From positions 1 through 64,000 of the forward strand of contig CP046107.1 of NCBI GenBank assembly GCA_016864895.1: 64,000 nucleotides of DNA, given 5' to 3'. The DNA is from Neisseriaceae bacterium. Lineage in GTDB: Bacteria > Pseudomonadota > Gammaproteobacteria > Burkholderiales > Neisseriaceae. Positions within the stretch are counted from its first letter, which is position 1, and every line of letters begins with the position of its first letter. The position numbers and the translations under genes are program-made. Below the pieces are notes generated by a model. It was not told the DNA's origin. It ran no database searches and saw only the letters and a program-made list of their open reading frames with translations. Of the stretch, positions 1 to 7,814 are shown piece by piece.

Positions 1-317
1 TTAGGATTTATTTGAGATTTTATTTCATTATATCCACGAGTTTCTAAAATTTTTCTTGATATCTTATCTAACTCTTCGACCGAAAAATAAGTAATATTTT
101 CTCTATGCTTCATAGGAGCTCTCATTTCTTTAGGTATTTCCACTTCTTTGTAAAAATCCCACTCTTTAGCTTCGGAATATAAATAATCATTTCTCATTTT
201 CCACCCTTGTTTCGCTAATCTTTTTGTTTCATCTGTTTGAATGGGAAACCTTGCAATAACTGCAGCAGTATAACTAGCTGCTTCTATTAAGACATCTCTT
301 TCCATAATCGTAGCCAT
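1..317 (-). CDS. Partial protein of unknown family, cut by the left window edge
   Basis: An open frame starts with ATG at 315-317 and runs for 105 codons to the left edge without a stop. A good ribosome binding site (AGGAAA) sits just upstream of the start. The visible part is soluble, with no signal peptide or membrane segment. It is rich in charged residues, with an alanine-rich first helix (around residues 11-24) and a second charged helix near residues 82-95. I do not recognise the family. A decayed copy of part of it lies at 807-903, which suggests a duplicated accessory gene. Function unknown. Confidence 0.6.
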   Translation of the reverse strand, partial: MATIMERDVLIEAASYTAAVIARFPIQTDETKRLAKQGWKMRNDYLYSEAKEWDFYKEVEIPKEMRAPMKHRENITYFSVEELDKISRKILETRGYNEIKSQINP

Positions 318-1271
318 TATTTTCCTTTCTAGCTTATCATATAGGGGTAGAAGCGTAAGTTGATGAGAAAACCCTCACTTAATTTTTAAAGAACCCCCTC
401 ATCGGGAGGTTATTTTAGCATATTTATTTTTAGTGTCAATCTTGAAAAATCTATTACTTGATCGCCTTTACTGTTATTACTTATGTTAATAGTTCTATTT
501 CGGTTAAATTAGATTCTTCTAGTTATAATGATGGACAGTACTTGTTTTATCAATATCTTTATGACACAAAATTATATGAGATATACGTCTCATAACCTGC
601 TTTTTTTATGGGTTTAATGTATTGGTGGGAGCCTGATAAGCTCTAGAATTCCCTTCAATAACAACATTTTTTTGTCTTTAGCTACTTGTTCAGATATTTT
701 TTTAATCATTGCTCCAGCAAACTTATTTAATTGTATAAGTATTAATATACGTGATTGTCAGCATCAGCTAATCCCCTTAAAAAATAGTTACTTCAGGATC
801 TGTGTGGATTTTATTTTATTATTTTGCTATCTACTCAAATTTCTCTTGATATCTCATCTAATTTCTCTGCCTAAAAATAATAATATATTCTTTATTATTC
901 ATTATGCAGTGAGGAATAAAGGTACTTTAAACAGATTATTAGTACAAGAAAAACTAAGTGACTTCCGCAGATAAAATGATGAGTACTACAAACAAAGTAG
1001 CTCTTTAAAAAATGGTAAATTTTATAAACTATATTTTAGATAGAAAAAATTTTAAATGTTTGTCTCAAGTTATTATTTTTGTAATTTATACTTTAAATTG
1101 AGTAGTTATTTGACTGTGGGTTTTTTTTATTTTCCTGATTTAGTTGTTTATCTATGCAAGATTTATACCTTGACAGCAGTTTGTTGAATAATGGTTGGTT
1201 GTTTTCCGGGGAGGAAGGGGCAATCTCATTAAATAAATATTCGACCCATTCCAGAAGTCACCAGTAGTTTA
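318..1271. other. Gene-poor AT-rich stretch
   Basis: Apart from the decayed copy at 607-903 I see no convincing gene. A 100-codon plus-strand frame (672-974) runs antisense to the decayed copy and has no credible start signal or protein family. Runs of T occur near 600 and 1122, but I found no clear stem in front of them. Confidence 0.5.
607..903 (-). pseudogene. Decayed second copy of the left-edge gene
   Basis: Bases 807-903 align with bases 16-113 of the intact left-edge gene in the same orientation. By eye about three quarters of positions match, with one or two single-base gaps. Reading on along the minus strand, stops and frame changes interrupt the frame. Around 610-720 there is a further protein-like stretch (lysine-rich, then GNSRAYQAPTNT in a shifted frame). 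This may correspond to the part of the intact gene that lies outside the window. The first part of the gene (matching 114-317) was not found here. I read it as an eroded paralogue. Confidence 0.45.
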
Positions 1272-2621
1272 CTAATTTATTTTCCTAGGTTTACGCAGAA
1301 TATGAGTTCCAGTATATAAAAGTCCCAAAGCCAGGATGACTGTGATTAAACTGAACAAACTATAAGCTTCTCTATAGGCAAGATCTGTTAACCCAGTGGC
1401 GATAATGATCCCCATGGCACCCCCTAGCTGCAGTACCATTCTAGATAATGAACTAGTATCTGCATAGATGTCTTTAGAAGCCCACTCCAAAGGTGCAGAC
1501 AATACTGCAATAGTAGAAATACCAATACCAAACCCACGAATCAAAAAAGCTAGGCCTTCAAACCAAATTTTCTGCACACTAAAACCTAGTAAGAAAGTTG
1601 CTATTCCTACTATTAGCAAACCTATAGGAATGATTAACAAAGAATTCATTCGTTTAATAATTTCCCATTTCATGCAATTTCTAGAAATAAGTGCACCAAC
1701 GCCCTGAACACACAACATGGCTCCTATGAAGTTAAGTGATTGTTGATCATCCATATGTATTCGTACGTTTGGGTATAATACGAGAAAACCAAAAAATATA
1801 AGTCCTACTACAAAAGAAGAAAAAATAGCTATACTATACCCAAAAGATTGGAATCCCTTTAACTGAATAGCAGAATTTTCCTTATGGCTCATATCCCAGA
1901 TACTGAATAGAAGTACTGTTAGACCTATACCAAAAGATAAGAGGTAAATAAAAGTGTTTTGAAATAAAAGACTACTTTGCTTGAGTAAAAAGAGTATTAG
2001 TGTATATCCCAAACAAAATAAAATTAAACCTACTAATCGATAATGACGCCCAGTAACTGGTTCTGATCTGGGAATATGGGGATAGCCTAGTAGTAGAGTC
2101 AGGAGAATAATGGGTAGATTCATTAAAAACAATGCCTGCCAGGAAAAATAAGTAGATATCAAGGAGCCGAATAAAGGTGCAATCGCAGGAATAAAAGCAG
2201 CGGGTATCCCCACATATGCCATCATCATACGTAAATTTTCTCTCCCAAAATTGTTAACCAAAATAATTTGTACTAGTGGTGTTAAAAGACCAGCTCCCAA
2301 GCCTTGAAGTAGACGCCCTAGTACTAAAGTTGAAAAATAGGGAGTAGAAAGACCACCTATTAAGGATCCTAAAGCAAAAATAAACATAGCACCGATCCAA
2401 GTTCGTAGGATTCCATAACGGTGAGTGATGGTAGGTAAAATGGGAATCATAAGAGCCATACCTATAAGGTAAGCAGTCATTACCCAAGTAATCTCATCAG
2501 AATGTAGTGAAAAAGATCGCTCAATATCTCCTAATACTACCGTTACTATCGTTGTATCCAACAGAGGCAGGATACTGGTTAGTACGCAGATAAACACAAC
2601 TAGTTTCTCTTTGGTTTTCAT
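1272..2621 (-). CDS. MFS drug exporter, DHA2 (EmrB/QacA-like) family
   Basis: This is a 449-residue integral membrane protein, probably a proton-driven exporter of toxic compounds in the inner membrane. DHA2 hallmarks are visible: LDTTIVTVVL in the first helix (about 21-31), WVMTAYLIG at about 46-54, and the GRLLQGLGAGLLTPL segment at about 101-115. Most of the chain is hydrophobic helices, consistent with 12 to 14 spans, and the length is a little short for the 14-helix group. The start has an AGG ribosome site about 8 bases upstream. No membrane fusion protein or regulator gene is adjacent, so substrate and regulation are unknown. Confidence 0.85.
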   Translation of the reverse strand: MKTKEKLVVFICVLTSILPLLDTTIVTVVLGDIERSFSLHSDEITWVMTAYLIGMALMIPILPTITHRYGILRTWIGAMFIFALGSLIGGLSTPYFSTLVLGRLLQGLGAGLLTPLVQIILVNNFGRENLRMMMAYVGIPAAFIPAIAPLFGSLISTYFSWQALFLMNLPIILLTLLLGYPHIPRSEPVTGRHYRLVGLILFCLGYTLILFLLKQSSLLFQNTFIYLLSFGIGLTVLLFSIWDMSHKENSAIQLKGFQSFGYSIAIFSSFVVGLIFFGFLVLYPNVRIHMDDQQSLNFIGAMLCVQGVGALISRNCMKWEIIKRMNSLLIIPIGLLIVGIATFLLGFSVQKIWFEGLAFLIRGFGIGISTIAVLSAPLEWASKDIYADTSSLSRMVLQLGGAMGIIIATGLTDLAYREAYSLFSLITVILALGLLYTGTHILRKPRKIN

Positions 2622-3413
2622 ATTGATACCTGCATTGTTTAAGTTTCTGTTTATATATAAACTCGTTCCATTAAAGCCATAAAATTTTTATTAGAAATTA
2701 ACTTATTTTGTCTAATATCCAGCTGTATTCTTGCTCTTAGTCCAAGGACTAAATTGGTTTAATAAATCCACTCTAATTCTACCAAAACAAGAGAAAAATT
2801 CCATTAATTTAGATACAAAAAAATTTAGTAAACTCATAGTTGTATACCCATGGAAATATAAAAAATAGTCTTTAATGATAGGAGATAAATTTTGGATGGT
2901 TAGGAGGGGGGAATCTGTTATTTATAGATATTGCTATGGAAATTTTTAATACCATAACTTCAAGCTTATTTTATAAGATATTTCATGGATTATTGTAGAT
3001 TGTTCTATTGTCACCCAACTAATTTTTAGTATTTAAGTAAAAAATTATTCAGAGATATCTCATGATCATTCGAATTATCAAGATCAGAAGAGAGGACATG
3101 CCCAAAATTCTATCTCTTCTGACTGATTTCTGATATCACTCGAGTAAAATTTTGAATAAAGTATGTTCATTATAAAAAAATAGAATAACAGGACATGTGC
3201 CCTTGCATTTTTCTTTATACAGATTATTCATCTATGTACTTGACAAAGATGTAGGATTCTCCACCTAGTGTTATAACTGGATGGAGATGAATAGTTATTT
3301 GTTCGGAACACATTGTATTTTTTTATTTTGGCTATAATTTATGTTATCTGTTTATCCGTGATCCTTAATTTAAAGTGTAGAGGATATCAATCCCGTTTCA
3401 TATTTATTTATTT
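2622..3413. other. Gene-free region between exporter and pilin genes
   Basis: No frame of useful length or recognisable protein remnant was seen on either strand. The region holds one clear stem-loop (3085-3121) and AT-rich sequence. It may be decayed DNA. Confidence 0.5.
3085..3121. repeat. 9-bp inverted repeat (stem-loop)
   Basis: CAGAAGAGA at 3085-3093 is perfectly repeated in inverted form as TCTCTTCTG at 3113-3121, with a 19-base loop. No T run follows on either strand, so a terminator role is not supported. It may be a relic of a mobile element end or a structured RNA. Confidence 0.5.
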
Positions 3414-5474
3414 TTACGACTTCTTTTCTTGGTAGAATCTCGGTTTTAGTGATGGCGCCTTATCTGGATTTTCATCTATAAAATCCAGGTATTGTTGATA
3501 AAATGTTGGTAAAGAGCTTTCACTTACCGGCTCGTTCAGACAATCTAAAAGCTCTTCTAAATTTCCTTCTTTCTTACATTTTAGATCAGCGAATCTTATT
3601 TCCTTTTCTTGTTTGACTTCCTCATGTTCTGATGTCACTTCTTGAGTGGTATCACTTATCACTGGTGTTGATGGCTCTTCTGCAGGTGTCACTTCAGTAG
3701 ATCTTGATGCCACTGCTGGCATAGACTCACTTATGGCTGGTTCTAATGCCTCTTCTGCAAGTTTCACTTCAGCTGATTCTGATACTGCTACTGGAGCAGT
3801 TTCACTGACAGCCGGTGTTGACGGCTCTTCTGTAGGTGTCACTTCATCAGATCTTGGTGTCACTGCTAGCGAAGTTTCACTTACCGCTGGTGTTGATGCC
3901 TCTTCTGTAGGTTTCACTTTATCTGATACCGCTACTGGTGTAGTTTCACTGACAGCCGGTGCTGATGCCTTTTCCGTAGGTTCCACTTCAACAGATCTTG
4001 GTGTCACTGCTAGCGGAGTTTCACTTACCGCCGGTATTGATGCCTCTTCTTCAGGCGTCACTTCAGCAGATCTTGGTGTCACTACTGGCGTAGTCTCACT
4101 TACGGCTGGTGTTGATGCCTCTTCTGCAGGTTCCACTTCAGCAGATCTTGGTGTCACTGTTAGCGAAGTTTCACTTACTGCTGGTGTTGATGCCTCTTCT
4201 GTAGGTTTCACTTTATCTGATGCCGCTACTGGTGTAGTTTCACTGACAGCCGGTGCTGATGCCTCTTCTGCAAGTTTCACTTCAGCTGATTCTGATACTG
4301 CTACTGGAGCAGTTTCACTGACAGCCGGTGTTGACGGCTCTTCTGTAGGTGTCACTTCAGCAGATCTTGGTGTCACTGCTAGCGAAGTTTCACTTACTGC
4401 TGGTGCTGATGCCTCTTCCGTAGGTTCCACTTCAACAGATCTTGGTGTCACTGCTAGCGGAGTTTCACTTACCGCCGGTATTGATGCTTCTTCTTCAGGC
4501 GTCACTTCAGCAGATCTTGGTGTCACTACTGGCGTAGTCTCACTTACGGCTGGTGTTGATAACTCTTCTGCAGGTTCCACTTCAGCAGATCTTGGTGTCA
4601 CTGTTAGCGAAGTTTCACTTACTGCTGGTGTTGATGCTTCTTCTGCAGGTTCCACTTCAGCAGATCTTGGTGTCACTACTGGCGTAGTCTCACTTACGGC
4701 TGGTGTTGATGCCTCTTCTGTAGGTGTCACTTCATCAGATCTTGGTGTCACTGCTAGCGAAGTTTCACTTACCGCTGGTGTTGATGCCTCTTCTGTAGGT
4801 TTCACTTTATCTGATTCTGATACCGCTACTGGGGCAGTTTCAATTACTGCCGGTGTTGATGGCTCTTCTGCAAGTTTCGCTTCAGCTGATTCTGATACCG
4901 CTACTGGAGCAGTTTCACTGACAGCTGGTATTGATAACTCTTCTGCAGGTGTCACTTCATCGGACTCTAATAATACTTGCTTATTATTACCCAAAATTTG
5001 TGCTATAGATTTTGGCCTATATTGAATAGGTAGCGTTGTTGCTCCATCAATTTCATAGCTACCGTTGTACAACATATTCAATACCAAGGCTTGGTTATTG
5101 ATATACTTACTAGCACCTGATGAGTTACCACCAGCATCAACACCACGACCATAAGTAATTGTCACCACACAACCATTGGTATTGGTTTCAATAGAGGAGC
5201 CTTTATCTTTACTTGGGTCATCTGAAATGACTAACTGTGCATAACGTCCAGTAATCGTATTATTGACCTGTGCATAGGGATCCGTACAACGTCCATTTTG
5301 CAAATTATCTGTAATCGTTATCTTAGCATTGGTAGCCATTTGAATGCCTTCTGCTACCTGCGTTTTAGCAATATATTCATAAAATCTAGGAAGTGTGAAC
5401 GCTACCACTATCCCGATAATGACCAATACGACCATTGTCTCAATTAAGGTAAAGCCTTTCTGTGATTCTTTCAT
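3414..5474 (-). CDS. Type IV pilin-like protein with long 25-residue tandem-repeat tail
   Basis: The 686-residue product begins like a class III prepilin: a short basic leader, then the prepilin peptidase site KG/FTLIE (cut after Gly7, Glu5 of the mature form kept) and a hydrophobic helix to about residue 29. The pilin head extends to about residue 160, with Cys63 and Cys102 as a likely disulfide. From residue 171 to 616 there are 18 copies of a 25-residue unit (two are 23) rich in Ser, Thr, Pro, Glu and Val. A charged 70-residue end with Cys633 and Cys645 follows. Ordinary pilins are about 150 residues. The start has AAGGA upstream. Other pilus genes are at 19.5-24.4 kb. It could be a minor pilin, adhesin or glycosylated surface fibre. 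Confidence 0.85.
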   Translation of the reverse strand: MKESQKGFTLIETMVVLVIIGIVVAFTLPRFYEYIAKTQVAEGIQMATNAKITITDNLQNGRCTDPYAQVNNTITGRYAQLVISDDPSKDKGSSIETNTNGCVVTITYGRGVDAGGNSSGASKYINNQALVLNMLYNGSYEIDGATTLPIQYRPKSIAQILGNNKQVLLESDEVTPAEELSIPAVSETAPVAVSESAEAKLAEEPSTPAVIETAPVAVSESDKVKPTEEASTPAVSETSLAVTPRSDEVTPTEEASTPAVSETTPVVTPRSAEVEPAEEASTPAVSETSLTVTPRSAEVEPAEELSTPAVSETTPVVTPRSAEVTPEEEASIPAVSETPLAVTPRSVEVEPTEEASAPAVSETSLAVTPRSAEVTPTEEPSTPAVSETAPVAVSESAEVKLAEEASAPAVSETTPVAASDKVKPTEEASTPAVSETSLTVTPRSAEVEPAEEASTPAVSETTPVVTPRSAEVTPEEEASIPAVSETPLAVTPRSVEVEPTEKASAPAVSETTPVAVSDKVKPTEEASTPAVSETSLAVTPRSDEVTPTEEPSTPAVSETAPVAVSESAEVKLAEEALEPAISESMPAVASRSTEVTPAEEPSTPVISDTTQEVTSEHEEVKQEKEIRFADLKCKKEGNLEELLDCLNEPVSESSLPTFYQQYLDFIDENPDKAPSLKPRFYQEKKS
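3627..4964 (-). repeat. 75-bp coding tandem repeats, 18 units
   Basis: The repeat unit is 75 bases (25 codons) with a core reading roughly EEASTPAVSETxxxVTPRS. Two units lack two codons. Pairs of units recur as blocks: units 7-8 resemble 13-14, and units 9-10 resemble 16-17. This points to segmental duplication within the array as well as unit-by-unit growth. All units keep the frame, so copy number could change without breaking the protein. Confidence 0.9.
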
Positions 5475-5527
5475 ACGTCAATCCTTATTCAAAAAACAAA
5501 GAAATTAATTAAAAATTGCTAATAAAT

Positions 5528-5545
5528 CGCTCCTAAATAGGAGCG
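5528..5545. promoter_or_regulatory. Perfect 18-bp GC-rich palindrome upstream of the pilin gene
   Basis: CGCTCCTA at 5528-5535 and TAGGAGCG at 5538-5545 are perfect inverted copies around a 2-base centre. It lies 53 bases upstream of the pilin start, between the pilin and fabI promoter regions. It stands out in an AT-rich gap. It could be an operator for the pilin gene or a hairpin in its leader. The rest of the 5475-5891 gap holds the fabI promoter and AT-rich sequence. Confidence 0.5.
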
Positions 5546-5791
5546 GCAATAGTGACCTTAAAAACTAAATTGGCAAAACGAACTAAAAAACGAACTAATA
5601 TGTTTGACCAATTACAATTTTCATCGTAATCATTTCATATCATTTTTTGAGTAAAATTTGAGTAAATATTCAATATGAATCAAAGTTATAAAAGTAATCA
5701 TTTTGTGTGTACGTTATATTCTCGCCATAATAGATGATTCCTATAGCGATAAATTATTAACAATAATGGTTAATAATAATTTTATCTGTAT

Positions 5792-5819
5792 TTCAATTCA
5801 AGTACTAAATTGCTATAAT
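5792..5819 (+). promoter_or_regulatory. Probable sigma-70 promoter of fabI
   Basis: TTCAAT (5792-5797) and a consensus TATAAT (5814-5819) are separated by 16 bases, about 73 bases before the fabI start. No other promoter is obvious before fabI, and the genes behind it are closely spaced, so it may drive fabI through the thiolase gene. Confidence 0.6.
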
Positions 5820-5891
5820 CGACGTGTGGTCATCTAAGGGGGATAACTCGAAAGTCGGAATTTTTTTTTGTTGATTTTATATGGAGGAGTT

Positions 5892-6683
5892 ATGGGCTTT
5901 TTAGAGGGAAAAAAAATATTAATCACGGGTTTAATTTCGTCCCGTTCTATTGCCTATGGTGTGGCACAAGCATGCAAAGAGCAAGGTGCAGAGTTAGCTT
6001 TTACCTACATGTTAGATAAGGTAGAAGATAGAGTAAGGAGTATGGCTGAAGGTTTTGGTTCAGAACTGGTTTATCGTTGTGATGTACAAAATGACGATGA
6101 AATTGATTCAGTATTTAAGAACATAGAACAGGAATGGGGGGGATTAGATGGATTATTACATTCTGTTGCCTTTGCGCCTAAGGAAGCTTTAGACGGTGAT
6201 TTTCTAGATGGTATTAGTAGAAAAGCTTTTTCAGTTTCTCAAGAAGTATCTGCCTACAGTTTGGCGGCATTAGCAAAAAGAGCAAGACCACTGATGCAAG
6301 GTAGAAGAGGCGCTTTGGTGGCATTAACGTATCTAGGCTCTATTAGAGCCGTTCAGAATTATAATACAATGGGATTGGCAAAGGCTAGTTTGGAGGCTGC
6401 TATTCGATATACAGCGCAAGCTTTAGGCCCTGAAGGGATAAGGTGTAACGGCGTATCAGCAGGCCCTATTAAAACTTTGGCTGCATCTGGTATTTCAGGA
6501 TTTAGTGAATCACTAAAAAAGACTAGTGAGGCAAGTTTCTTAAAGCGTAATGTTACACTTCGAGAAGTTGGAAATGTTGTTGCTTTCTTGTTATCTGACT
6601 TGGCTTCTGGTATTACTGGTGAGATTACCTATGTAGATTGTGGTTATCGTAATTCTACCCTGTTTACATTATCGGAAGAATAG
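5892..6683 (+). CDS. fabI: Enoyl-[acyl-carrier-protein] reductase (NADH)
   Basis: FabI reduces trans-2-enoyl-ACP in the last step of each round of fatty acid elongation. The start at 5892 is chosen for a GGAGG site 6 bases upstream, giving 263 residues as in the family. A frame start at 5868 would add an unlikely 8 residues. The nucleotide-binding segment TGLISSRSIA is at 12-21. The catalytic pattern is Tyr147, Tyr157 and Lys164, matching the E. coli Tyr146/Tyr156/Lys163 arrangement. The gene heads a close rightward series with lrgA, lrgB and a thiolase gene. Confidence 0.95.
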   Translation: MGFLEGKKILITGLISSRSIAYGVAQACKEQGAELAFTYMLDKVEDRVRSMAEGFGSELVYRCDVQNDDEIDSVFKNIEQEWGGLDGLLHSVAFAPKEALDGDFLDGISRKAFSVSQEVSAYSLAALAKRARPLMQGRRGALVALTYLGSIRAVQNYNTMGLAKASLEAAIRYTAQALGPEGIRCNGVSAGPIKTLAASGISGFSESLKKTSEASFLKRNVTLREVGNVVAFLLSDLASGITGEITYVDCGYRNSTLFTLSEE

Positions 6684-6688
6684 TTTTA

Positions 6689-7090
6689 ATGATGACAACT
6701 AGTAAATTTCGATTAGGAATAGTGGTGTTACTTCAAGTATCCTTGATTGTACTTGTCTGGTTATCTGCCGACTGGTTGCATCAAAATTGGATAAAGATAG
6801 TTCCTTCCAATATTTTGGGGCTGATTATTATTTTAATAATAGTATCATTATTCAAAAGAGGGACTGTTTTGTTTGAAAAAGGTGCTTATTTACTTATCTT
6901 GCACATAATACTATTGTGTATCCCTGCTATCGTGTTGATTGCTGAATATAAGGAATTTTTTTTTAAAGAAGGCTTTAATATTGTTTTAGTAATGTGCTTG
7001 TCAACTATTATTACTATGGTGACTGTAGCCACGGTGGTACACTGCTTGAATAACTATCTAGGTCATAGAAAACATATTTCTGAGGATTAG
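6689..7090 (+). CDS. lrgA: CidA/LrgA family holin-like membrane protein
   Basis: The 133-residue product has four hydrophobic segments and the family's GLIIILIIVSLF-type second helix after a PSN motif (about 38-52). CidA/LrgA proteins form oligomers in the membrane and act with LrgB-type partners in murein hydrolase control, autolysis or export of small organic acids such as pyruvate. It begins 5 bases after fabI and is followed 7 bases later by lrgB, the usual pairing. No LytTR-type regulator is next to it. The start could also be the second ATG at 6692. Confidence 0.85.
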   Translation: MMTTSKFRLGIVVLLQVSLIVLVWLSADWLHQNWIKIVPSNILGLIIILIIVSLFKRGTVLFEKGAYLLILHIILLCIPAIVLIAEYKEFFFKEGFNIVLVMCLSTIITMVTVATVVHCLNNYLGHRKHISED

Positions 7091-7097
7091 TATTTAT

Positions 7098-7802
7098 ATG
7101 AATAATCCTGTTTTTTTGTCTGTCCTGTTGATTTTTTTAACAGTGGGTGTGTATATGATAAATAAAAAAATATTTTCAATATACCCCAGAATTTGGTTGT
7201 TGCCAGTAATAATCTCACCGTTAGTCATTTTATTAATTTTATATTTAATATCTATGCCATTGAGTGTCTATAATAGTGCAGTTCAGCCTCTTATTTGGTT
7301 TTTAGGTCCTGCCGTATCTGCTTTTGCTATACCTATTTACGAAGAAAGAAAAATTATTTTTGAAAATAGCTTTGTTTTATTAGTAGGTGTTGTTTCTGGT
7401 ATTGTTGTCAATATTATCTCTACTGCTTTATTATGTAAGGTATTTCCTGTCAGTTCTATAGTTGAAAGTAGCATGATCTCTCATGCTATTAGTGCGCCAT
7501 TTGCCATTGCTTTTACCCCCTACATCCGAGGCGACGAGAATCTAGCAGCAGTGTTTTCGATTATGACTGCTATTTTCGGAATGTTGATAGGTGAAATAGT
7601 ATTATTGGTGGCACATATTAAAGATTCTGTTGTGAGAGGGGTGATGTATGGTACAACTTCCTCTGTTATGGGCACATATAAGGCAATGGAGATAGGACAA
7701 AAAGATGGAGTCATGGCCAGTATGTCGATGATTTTGAGTGGGGTAATCATGATTTTATTGGGACCAATTTGGAGTGTAGTTTTTAAATTGATAAAAGAAT
7801 AA
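7098..7802 (+). CDS. lrgB: LrgB/CidB family membrane protein
   Basis: This 234-residue polytopic membrane protein is the partner of the preceding LrgA-like protein. Visible family features are the PLIWFLGPAVSAFAIPIY region (about 64-81) and the AVFSIMTAIFGMLIGE and GTYKAMEIGQKDG segments in the second half. The usual family residues around ASHAIGTARA are altered here (TSSVMGTYKA), so the sequence has drifted. Seven or so hydrophobic spans are visible. Its role is inferred to be autolysis control or pyruvate/organic acid transport together with LrgA. Confidence 0.85.
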   Translation: MNNPVFLSVLLIFLTVGVYMINKKIFSIYPRIWLLPVIISPLVILLILYLISMPLSVYNSAVQPLIWFLGPAVSAFAIPIYEERKIIFENSFVLLVGVVSGIVVNIISTALLCKVFPVSSIVESSMISHAISAPFAIAFTPYIRGDENLAAVFSIMTAIFGMLIGEIVLLVAHIKDSVVRGVMYGTTSSVMGTYKAMEIGQKDGVMASMSMILSGVIMILLGPIWSVVFKLIKE

Positions 7803-7814
7803 ATAAAGAGATTA

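Noticed and set aside
672..974. 100-codon plus-strand frame near the left end
   Set aside because: It runs antisense to the decayed gene copy and has no start signal or recognisable family.
3627..4964. Regular 75-base repeats as a CRISPR array
   Set aside because: The units are contiguous with no unique spacers and are in-frame codons of one protein.
3646..5025. 459-codon plus-strand open frame across the pilin repeats
   Set aside because: It is antisense to a clear coding gene. The 75-base repeat unit has no stop in this frame, so repetition alone keeps it open. It has no good ribosome site and a low-complexity product.
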